NCBI GenBank assembly: GCA_021204635.1
Contig: JAJPZB010000089.1
Coordinates: forward strand, 1-5,010
Source: Opitutia bacterium
Lineage (GTDB): Bacteria; Verrucomicrobiota; Verrucomicrobiia; Opitutales; UBA953
DNA length: 5,010 nucleotides
Direction of reading: 5' to 3'
Shown here: in pieces, positions 1 to 5,010 of the stretch
Layout: every line of letters begins with the position of its first letter
How positions within the stretch are numbered: position 1 is the stretch's first letter
Notes under the pieces: generated by a model
Database searches by the model: none
What the model was told of the DNA's origin: nothing
The model's input: the letters and a program-made list of their open reading frames with translations, nothing else
Translations under genes and position numbers: made by a program

Positions 1-45
1 AGCGGTGAGGGAGTGTGTCGTGGTGCGTCGCCTGACTTTGCTCCA

Positions 46-84
46 CACCACCAACTCAACCGAAAAAACTCCCACCACCAACCC
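46..84 (-). repeat. Pair of GTTGGTGGTGG repeats downstream of bioA
   Basis: Two GGT-rich copies lie in the intergenic stretch after the bioA stop. Read on the minus strand they are GGGTTGGTGGTGG (84-72) and TTGAGTTGGTGGTG (59-46), with a repeat-to-repeat period of 27 bases. A GGCGGGA string (94-88) precedes the first copy, and the same string follows the first copy of the right-hand pair. Both variants recur exactly, in the opposite orientation, at the right end of the window (4997-5009 and 4967-4980). In both places the G-rich strand is the sense strand of the preceding gene. The function is unknown. The core GG-TT-GG-T-GG-T-GG could fold as a two-tetrad G-quadruplex, which is inference only. 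The rest of 1-104 shows no gene and no clear terminator. Confidence 0.7.
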
Positions 85-104
85 AAGTCCCGCCTCCGTT
101 GCGC

Positions 105-1415
105 CTACTGCATTTCGCCCACGATTTTGCAAATGCCGCGTGTCAAGCGCGAAAGTTGCTCGGAGGAAATAATAAAAGGCGGCATGAGATATACGAGTTT
201 GCCGAACGGCCGCACCCAGATTCCCTCTTCGACAAAGCGCTTTTGCATCCACGCCATATCGACATCGCGCGTCAGCTCGACGACGCCGATTGCGCCGAGG
301 ACGCGGACGTCTCTCACAACAGACAGCTTTGTTGCGGCGGCAAGTTCGCTTTTCAACTGCGCCTCAATCCGCGAAATTTTCCCTCGCCAATCGTATTGTG
401 GCGAAATCAGCAAATTCACCGCCGCCCGCGCAACGGCGCACGCGAGCGGGTTTGCCATGAACGTGGGCCCGTGCATGAAGACGCCAGGCGGATTTGCCGC
501 GATGCCGTCGGAAACTCTGTCGTTGGCGAGGACGGCGGACATCGTCATGTAGCCGCCCGTGAGCGCCTTGCCGACGCACATTATGTCGGGCTCGACGCCG
601 GCGTGCTCCCACGCGAACATTTTCCCCGTGCGCCCGAAGCCGGTCGCGATTTCGTCGAAAATCAAAAGCACATTGTTGTCGCGGCAAATCCGCTTTGCTT
701 CGCGCAAAAATTGCGGGTGGTAAAACCACATTCCGCCTGCGCCCTGCACGATTGGCTCGAGGATCAGTCCCGCGATCTCGCCGGCGTTGTCGCGGACAAT
801 TTTTTCGAGCGCGGCGATGTCGTCCGGCAGCCATTCCCCGCCAAAGCGCGAGCGCGGGCGCGGCGCGAAAAACCTGACGGGCAGCGCGCTCCCGAAGATC
901 GTGTGCATGCCCGTCACTGGGTCGCAGACCGACATCGCGTTCCACGTGTCTCCGTGGTAGCCGGAGCGCAGCGCGACAAAGTTGCTCTTCCGCCGCGACG
1001 CCGAGCCGCTCCAATATTGCACCGCCATTTTCATCGCGACTTCGACCGCAACAGAGCCGGAATCCGCGTAGAAAATTTTCCGCATCGACGGCGGCGCGAG
1101 GCGCAAAAGCAATTTCCCGAGCTCGATTGCCGGCTCGTGCGTGAGCCCGCCGAACATCACGTGCGACATTTTCGCGAGTTGTTCCGTCGCCGCTGCGTTC
1201 AAAACGGGATTGTTGTAGCCGTGAATCGCGCACCACCACGAAGACATTCCGTCAACGAGAATGTCGCCCGTTGCGAGCTCGATTTCCGCGCCGCGTGCGC
1301 GCGCCACGCAGAATGTCGGAAGCGGGTGCGCCGGCGACGTGTATGGGTGCCAGAGGTGCTCGCGGTCGAAGCGCGAATTTTCCGCGAGTCGCTCCTGAAG
1401 ATTTTTGTCAATCAT
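105..1415 (-). CDS. bioA: Adenosylmethionine-8-amino-7-oxononanoate aminotransferase (DAPA synthase)
   Basis: This cytosolic PLP enzyme makes 7,8-diaminononanoate from 8-amino-7-oxononanoate, normally with S-adenosylmethionine as amino donor, in the biotin pathway. The 436-residue product is close in length to E. coli BioA (429) and resembles it throughout. Visible landmarks are HLWHPYT (20-26), GMSSWW (56-61), the cofactor-binding SGS (119-121), GYHGD (152-156), EPIVQGAGGM (220-229), DEIATGFGRTGK (254-265, with the PLP-contacting Asp254), the Schiff-base Lys283 in GKALTGG, HGPTFMANPLAC (315-326) and VRPFGKLVYLMPP (401-413). The ATG at 1415 is chosen because it puts the WHPYT motif at the family's usual distance from the start. 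A GGGAG lies 11 bases upstream. An in-frame TTG at 1472 would overlap the end of tyrS and add 19 unlikely residues. The gene follows tyrS after 46 bases and may be cotranscribed with it. No bioF, bioD or bioB is present in the window. Confidence 0.96.
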   Translation of the reverse strand: MIDKNLQERLAENSRFDREHLWHPYTSPAHPLPTFCVARARGAEIELATGDILVDGMSSWWCAIHGYNNPVLNAAATEQLAKMSHVMFGGLTHEPAIELGKLLLRLAPPSMRKIFYADSGSVAVEVAMKMAVQYWSGSASRRKSNFVALRSGYHGDTWNAMSVCDPVTGMHTIFGSALPVRFFAPRPRSRFGGEWLPDDIAALEKIVRDNAGEIAGLILEPIVQGAGGMWFYHPQFLREAKRICRDNNVLLIFDEIATGFGRTGKMFAWEHAGVEPDIMCVGKALTGGYMTMSAVLANDRVSDGIAANPPGVFMHGPTFMANPLACAVARAAVNLLISPQYDWRGKISRIEAQLKSELAAATKLSVVRDVRVLGAIGVVELTRDVDMAWMQKRFVEEGIWVRPFGKLVYLMPPFIISSEQLSRLTRGICKIVGEMQ

Positions 1416-1416
1416 T

Positions 1417-1444
1417 AAAAAAATCGCTCCCGAAAATATCGGGA
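1417..1444 (-). terminator. Hairpin plus T7 run between tyrS and bioA (possible terminator or RBS-masking element)
   Basis: On the minus strand TCCCGA (1444-1439) pairs with TCGGGA (1433-1428) around a five-base loop, and a G-U pair could extend the stem. Four bases later comes a run of seven T (1423-1417), then A and the bioA ATG. This has the outline of a weak intrinsic terminator after tyrS. The 3' arm also contains most of GGGAG (1431-1427), the only Shine-Dalgarno candidate for bioA, so folding could also limit bioA translation. The stem is short and the T run is not directly adjacent, so this may be fortuitous. Confidence 0.35.
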
Positions 1445-1461
1445 ATTTTCGCCCGAGTTCG

Positions 1462-2664
1462 TCAGGCGACAACTTTCAAAAACGTGCGTTTCCCAGCCTG
1501 AATCACGAGCGTTTTTGCGGCGTCGCTCGCGGAAATTTTCAGCGCGGGATCGGAAATTTTTTCGTCGTTCATTTTGACAGCGCCCTGCTCCACGAGGCGG
1601 CGGATTTCCTTTTTGCTCGGGAAAAGCTTCGTCGCGGCGAGAATGTCTGTGAGCGCCGCGCTTTCCGCGCCTGCGGCGACGAGCTCGCCCCAGCGAAATT
1701 CGGGAATGTCGTCGCGAATTTTCCCTTTCGAGAAGACGTTTTCAAATTGTTCGCGCTCGTATTTTCCAGCCGCCTCGCCGTGGAATTTTGCGGTCAGCGC
1801 GGTCGCGAGTTGCTTCTTCATTTCCATCGGGTGCTGCGCCTTCATCGCGGTGATTTCGGCGGGCGTTTTGCAAAGCAGAAGCGCGTAGTAAGTCCACATC
1901 GTCTCGTCGGAAATGCTCATGATTTTCCCGAACATTTCCTTCGCGGATTCGTTCAGCGCGATGTAGTTGTCGTAGCTCTTCGACATTTTCCGCGCGCCGT
2001 CCAAGCCGACGAGGAGCGGCATCGTCAGCACCGCCTGCTCCGGCAAGCCGGCGTCTTTTTGGAGCTGCCTGCCCACGAGATTGTTAAAAAGCTGGTCCGT
2101 GCCGCCGATCTCGATGTCGCTCTGCAACTCGACGGAATCGCGGCCCTGCAAGAGCGGATACAAAAATTCAACGATGGAAATCGGCGTCTTGGAGGCATAG
2201 CGCTTGGCGAAATCGTCGCGCTCGAGCATTCGCGCCACGGTCATTTGCCGTGCGAGCCGCAGCGTGTCGATCATCGACCATTTGCCAAACCACTCGCTGT
2301 TGTGGCGAACCTCCGTTTTTTCTTTGTCAAGAATTTTAAATGCCTGATCGAGATAGGTTTTCGCGTTTTCGTTGATTTCTTCTTCGGACAAAATCGGGCG
2401 CGCCGTGGAGCGACCGGAAGGATCGCCGATTCGCGTCGTAAAATCGCCAATCACGAGAACCGCCGTGTGGCCGAGATCCTGAAACTGACGCAGTTTGTTG
2501 AAGACGACCATGTGGCCAAACGTCAAATCCGGCCGCGTCGGATCGACACCGAGTTTCACGCGGAGTTTCTTCCCCGCCGCTATGCGCTTTTTGAGTTCGT
2601 CCTCGCCGAGAAAAACTTCGGCGTTTTGCCTGATGAGTTCGAGTTGCCGGTCTGCGTCTGTCAT
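1462..2664 (-). CDS. tyrS: Tyrosyl-tRNA synthetase
   Basis: This is a class I aminoacyl-tRNA synthetase that attaches tyrosine to tRNA-Tyr in the cytosol. The product is 400 residues, within the family range. The Rossmann catalytic domain opens with LGVDPTRPDLTFGHM (38-52), which contains the HIGH-equivalent site. It continues with KLRQFQDLGH (57-66), IGDFTTRIGDPSGR (72-85), FLYPLLQGRDSVEL (167-180) and the tyrosine-pocket block DIEIGGTDQLFN (183-194). The ATP-loop KMSKS is intact at 226-230. The C-terminal part from about 338 looks like an S4 RNA-binding domain (KKEIRRLVEQGAVKMNDEKI, 351-370). The signature resembles the TyrZ-like branch of TyrRS (compare PDLHLGH) more than the E. coli type. 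The first HIGH-site residue is Thr rather than His. The ATG at 2664 gives the natural start MTDADRQLELI; an in-frame TTG at 2712 would add 16 low-similarity residues. No clear Shine-Dalgarno precedes it. bioA follows on the same strand and fmt is divergent. Confidence 0.96.
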   Translation of the reverse strand: MTDADRQLELIRQNAEVFLGEDELKKRIAAGKKLRVKLGVDPTRPDLTFGHMVVFNKLRQFQDLGHTAVLVIGDFTTRIGDPSGRSTARPILSEEEINENAKTYLDQAFKILDKEKTEVRHNSEWFGKWSMIDTLRLARQMTVARMLERDDFAKRYASKTPISIVEFLYPLLQGRDSVELQSDIEIGGTDQLFNNLVGRQLQKDAGLPEQAVLTMPLLVGLDGARKMSKSYDNYIALNESAKEMFGKIMSISDETMWTYYALLLCKTPAEITAMKAQHPMEMKKQLATALTAKFHGEAAGKYEREQFENVFSKGKIRDDIPEFRWGELVAAGAESAALTDILAATKLFPSKKEIRRLVEQGAVKMNDEKISDPALKISASDAAKTLVIQAGKRTFLKVVA

Positions 2665-2804
2665 ACGATGAAGTTTTGTGCGAGCATATCTTTCGTCCGC
2701 GCATGCTTGCAAGCGAGTTCCCGCCCGCGCAGCAGCGTCATTTGCACGAAAAAAATTTTGAAGTTTCCGCCTCAGCTTGCCACACTCGGAATTTCCCGCA
2801 CGAG
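2665..2804. promoter_or_regulatory. Divergent tyrS/fmt intergenic region
   Basis: These 140 bases lie between the divergent tyrS and fmt starts and must hold promoters for both directions unless transcription enters from further out. For tyrS the best sigma-70-like pair is TTGCAA (2712-2707, minus) and TATGCT (2688-2683), 18 bases apart, each matching four of six consensus positions. This would give a leader of only about 11 bases. For fmt, TTGAAG (2758-2763) with CACACT (2781-2786) is weaker. The perfect palindrome GCTTGCAAGC (2705-2714) overlaps the proposed tyrS -35 and could be an operator. I see no T-box-like leader before tyrS. These assignments are by eye and tentative. Confidence 0.3.
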
Positions 2805-3818
2805 ATGGAGGACTTGAAACGCATAGTATTTTTCGGCTCCGACGCTATTGCTATCCCGATTTTGGAAACAATCGAGAGCGAGCCCCTGTCTAAAATCGCG
2901 AAGTTGGAAGCAATTTTTTCACAGCCCGACAGGCCGCAGGGGCGCGGGCAAAAAATCCACCCCAACGCCGTCGCAAAGTGGGCGCGGGAACACGGTGTCA
3001 AGCTTTTTCAGCCGGAAAAACTCGGCGAGGAATCCGTGCAGATTTTGAAAAATTTGAAGTGCGACATCGGGCTCGTGATGGCATATGGCCACATTTTGCG
3101 CCCCGCCCTGATCGCCGCTCCAACAATAGGAATTTACAATTATCACGCCTCGCTGTTGCCTCGGTATCGGGGTCCCGCGCCGGTCGAAGCCGCGATCGCG
3201 AACAACGACGGTGGCGCCGGCGTGACGCTGCAAAAAATCGCGCCCGCGCTCGACGAAGGCGATGTCGTCGGAAGCGCCGTAATTCCCTTGGACTGCCACG
3301 CGACGCGCGCCTCGCTGCGCGACAAAATTTCCGAAGCGTGCATTTTCATCACGCAGGACACACTCCCGCGAATCATCAACGGCACGGCGGAAGAAATTCC
3401 GCAGAGCGAAAAACGCGTCTCATACACGCGAAAAATTTCGCGCGCCGACGCCGGAATCGACTTCTCGTTTCCAGCAAAAAAAATCGCCGCGAGGATTCGC
3501 GCTCTCTGCGGCTGGCCAGGGTGCACGATTTCGTTTGACAATTTGGAGCTGAAAATCGGCGACGCCATCGCGCTCGCAAACGACGCATTTCCGCGCGACG
3601 GCATTGCGCCCGGCACAGTTGTCGCGAGCGGCAAAAGCGAGCTCGTCATCGCGACCGGCGACGGATTTTTGCAGGTATGCGCGCTGCAGCGCCCGGGCGG
3701 AAAAATGCTCGCCACAAAGGACTTTCTCGCCGGCATGAAAATCCCAGCCGGAACATTTTTCGAGAGTCGCGAGATGAGGCCGCTCTTCCGCTCCACGCCT
3801 TGGCTCCGCAAGAAATAA
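2805..3818 (+). CDS. fmt: Methionyl-tRNA formyltransferase
   Basis: This enzyme transfers the formyl group from 10-formyltetrahydrofolate to the methionine on initiator tRNA, so that translation can start with fMet. The 337-residue protein has the N-terminal formyltransferase fold (1 to about 203) and the C-terminal OB-like tRNA-binding domain (about 207-310). The loop that touches the acceptor stem is present as SQPDRPQGRG (39-48). The catalytic signature is YNYHASLLPRYRG (111-123), with Asn112 and His114, followed by Asp150 in ALDEGD; the spacing matches E. coli Asn106, His108 and Asp144. The C-domain shows YTRKISRADAGIDF (207-220), GWPG (236-239) and KDFLAG (305-310), then about 27 more residues, making it slightly longer than E. 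coli Fmt (315). The ATG at 2805 places the start right before the first beta strand (LKRIVFFGS). An upstream in-frame TTG at 2676 would add 43 implausible residues. No strong Shine-Dalgarno is seen. The usual partner def (peptide deformylase) is not adjacent. Confidence 0.96.
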   Translation: MEDLKRIVFFGSDAIAIPILETIESEPLSKIAKLEAIFSQPDRPQGRGQKIHPNAVAKWAREHGVKLFQPEKLGEESVQILKNLKCDIGLVMAYGHILRPALIAAPTIGIYNYHASLLPRYRGPAPVEAAIANNDGGAGVTLQKIAPALDEGDVVGSAVIPLDCHATRASLRDKISEACIFITQDTLPRIINGTAEEIPQSEKRVSYTRKISRADAGIDFSFPAKKIAARIRALCGWPGCTISFDNLELKIGDAIALANDAFPRDGIAPGTVVASGKSELVIATGDGFLQVCALQRPGGKMLATKDFLAGMKIPAGTFFESREMRPLFRSTPWLRKK

Positions 3819-3848
3819 AGCCACCACAAAGCCGTTTCGACGAAGCGA

Positions 3849-4970
3849 ATGTTCCCAATCATCGACAGACACATCCTGAAAGAATGGGCAAAAATATTCC
3901 TGATGGCACTCGGCGCCATGATTGGAATGTTGCTCATCTCCGCAATTTACAACAATTTGCAGGACTTCATGGGCTGGGGTACTCCGACCTCGACAACGCT
4001 CGAATTTTTCGGCATGACCGCCATCGGCTTTCTGCCCGTCGTCATTCCAGTTTCGCTACTCGTCTCGCTGCTTTTCATCCTCGGGCATTTTCACAAAAAT
4101 CAGGAAATCACGGCGTGGCGCGCCGCCGGCCTCGGGATTTTCCGCATCACGCGCTCGCTGTGGATTGCCGGCGCAGTTCTCTCGGGGCTTATGCTTTGGG
4201 GCAACGCGACGCTCGTGCCCTACGCGACGGAGCAAACGGCGAAAATTATCGCGGAAAGCGAGTTGGCGTTTAAGCGGAAAACGGGGAATTACAGCGCGAG
4301 CAATTCTCGCGGCGAATTTTTGTTTTACAACAATTCCGCCGACGGCAGGAACTGGCTGATTTCGCGATTCAGCCCATACACCGGCACCGGCTACGGCATA
4401 AATATTTACAACTTTGAAAAAGGCGACAAACCCGCGCACGCGCTATACGCGGAGTTCGGCGAATTTGACGAGAAAACGCACACTTGGACGCTCCACAACG
4501 GGCGCGAAATTTTTTACGAAAAAGGCATCAGCGTCCCCACAAGCCAGCCGGCGTTTGACAAAAAGGTCGTGAGCGGCTTCACCGAAAACCCGCGGCTGAT
4601 GTCGCTCGTCGGGAAAAAGCCGGGCGATTTGTCGATTCCCGAGATTCGGGAAATTTTGCAGGAAATCGGTGTCAAGGAAAATTCTTCGCGCATCGCGGAA
4701 TATTCCGTGCGCTACAATTCCATTCTCGCCAGCCCCTTTTGCTGCCTGATTGTTGTGGGAATTGCGATCCCGTTTGCCGTCGCCGGAGTGCGGACAAACC
4801 CGATGGTGGGCGTGTCAAAATCGATCGGGCTTTTTGCCGTGTATTTTGTATTGACAAACGTTTTTAACGCCCTCGGAACAAAGCAAATTCTCCCGCCGGT
4901 TGCGGCTGCGTGGGCGCCAAACGTGCTCCTCCTCGCCTACGCGGCATGGCTCTGCCGCAAAGTAAATTGA
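3849..4970 (+). CDS. LptF/LptG (YjgP/YjgQ) family lipopolysaccharide export permease
   Basis: The product is an inner-membrane permease subunit of the Lpt transporter. With the LptB ATPase it extracts lipopolysaccharide and passes it to LptC/LptA toward the outer membrane. The protein is 373 residues, close to E. coli LptF (366) and LptG (360), and has the family layout. There are three N-terminal membrane segments (about 16-34, 55-79 and 101-120), a soluble periplasmic beta-rich region (about 121-290) and three C-terminal membrane segments (about 293-313, 322-341 and 349-368). The cytoplasmic loop after the second segment carries QEITAWRAAGLGIFRI (85-100), the family's conserved coupling-helix region that contacts the ATPase. 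The start follows the fmt stop by 30 bases, so the two are probably cotranscribed. No clear Shine-Dalgarno is seen. I cannot decide between LptF and LptG from sequence alone. The two are often encoded side by side, but here no partner is adjacent on the left and the right side enters a repeat region. The TGA stop lies inside the first repeat copy. Confidence 0.9.
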   Translation: MFPIIDRHILKEWAKIFLMALGAMIGMLLISAIYNNLQDFMGWGTPTSTTLEFFGMTAIGFLPVVIPVSLLVSLLFILGHFHKNQEITAWRAAGLGIFRITRSLWIAGAVLSGLMLWGNATLVPYATEQTAKIIAESELAFKRKTGNYSASNSRGEFLFYNNSADGRNWLISRFSPYTGTGYGINIYNFEKGDKPAHALYAEFGEFDEKTHTWTLHNGREIFYEKGISVPTSQPAFDKKVVSGFTENPRLMSLVGKKPGDLSIPEIREILQEIGVKENSSRIAEYSVRYNSILASPFCCLIVVGIAIPFAVAGVRTNPMVGVSKSIGLFAVYFVLTNVFNALGTKQILPPVAAAWAPNVLLLAYAAWLCRKVN

Positions 4971-5010
4971 GTTGGTGGTGGCGGGATTGTCGTCTCGGGT
5001 TGGTGGTGGC
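4967..5010 (+). repeat. Pair of GTTGGTGGTGG repeats downstream of the permease gene
   Basis: Two copies sit directly at the permease 3' end: TTGAGTTGGTGGTG (4967-4980), which includes the gene's TGA stop, and GGGTTGGTGGTGG (4997-5009). The shared core GTTGGTGGTGGC starts at 4971 and 4999, a 28-base period. The spacer begins with GGCGGGA, which also occurs beside the left-hand pair. The second copy runs into the window edge, so the array may continue. Both variants match the left-edge repeats exactly, in inverted orientation. This suggests a dispersed intergenic repeat placed at gene 3' ends; its function is not known. Confidence 0.7.

Noticed and set aside
99..1418. Long open frame on the plus strand opposite bioA
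   Set aside because: Its translation is Arg/His-rich low-similarity sequence created by the GC-biased codons of bioA, whose minus-strand product matches the BioA family end to end.
1461..1470. GTCAGGCGAC shared with the inverse GTCGCCTGAC at 27-36
   Set aside because: A 10-base match between two places is expected many times by chance in a window this size. Here one copy is simply the coding end of tyrS.
1416..1472. TTG start at 1472 extending bioA to overlap tyrS
   Set aside because: It adds 19 residues with no counterpart in BioA proteins, while the ATG at 1415 has the expected distance to the WHPYT motif and a Shine-Dalgarno candidate.
1405..2817. Long open frame of 470 codons on the plus strand opposite tyrS
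   Set aside because: It shows no recognisable domain, and the opposite strand encodes a full-length TyrRS with KMSKS and S4 domain. It is a shadow frame.
105..3818. Frequent GAAATTTTC-like strings as possible regulatory boxes
   Set aside because: They fall inside genes and follow from repeated use of GAA, AAA, ATT and TTT codons for Glu, Lys, Ile and Phe.
3833..3848. Small hairpin between fmt and the permease gene
   Set aside because: The stem is about six bases with a G-T pair, has no T run after it, and lies in a 30-base spacer that is better explained as an operon junction.
3143..3937. Minus-strand open frame opposite fmt
   Set aside because: Shadow of fmt. The plus-strand protein carries the complete formyltransferase signature.
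4967..5010. Possible CRISPR array, because of the 27-28-base periodicity
   Set aside because: The repeated part is only about 12 bases of GGT-rich sequence, the spacing is too short for repeat plus spacer, only two units are present at each site and no cas gene is nearby.

Overview
The window reads as an ordinary chromosomal stretch from a Gram-negative, moderately GC-rich bacterium. It holds four intact housekeeping or envelope genes and no phage, transposon, CRISPR or RNA gene. The Gram-negative assignment rests on an LptF/LptG-type lipopolysaccharide-export permease. The codon style is mixed: GC-rich codons such as GCG, CGC and GGC sit beside frequent AAA, GAA, TTT and ATT, which leaves many GAAATTTTC-like strings on both strands. 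Shine-Dalgarno sequences are weak or absent before most starts. These traits would fit a Verrucomicrobiota/Opitutae-like organism, but that is a weak inference and no taxonomic marker is present.

Layout: bases 1-104 are intergenic and carry two short GGT-rich repeats. On the minus strand, tyrS (tyrosyl-tRNA synthetase, 2664-1462) is followed by bioA (biotin-pathway aminotransferase, 1415-105). The gap between them is 46 bases and holds a small hairpin followed by a T7 run on the transcribed strand. A 140-base divergent intergenic region (2665-2804) separates these from the plus-strand pair fmt (methionyl-tRNA formyltransferase, 2805-3818) and an lptF/lptG-family permease gene (3849-4970), which are 30 bases apart. 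Repeats of the same kind as at the left edge begin at the permease stop codon and run to the window end.

Functionally, two genes serve translation (TyrRS charges tRNA-Tyr; Fmt formylates initiator Met-tRNA), one serves biotin synthesis and one outer-membrane assembly. Each pair could be an operon, but there is no shared pathway. All four proteins are full length with their key residues, so this is conserved chromosomal core.

The most distinctive non-coding signal is the GTTGGTGGTGG repeat. It occurs as a spaced pair just after bioA and as a second, inverted pair just after the permease gene. In both places it is G-rich on the sense strand of the preceding gene. No novel multi-gene system is visible; the findings are modest and mostly concern non-coding structure.
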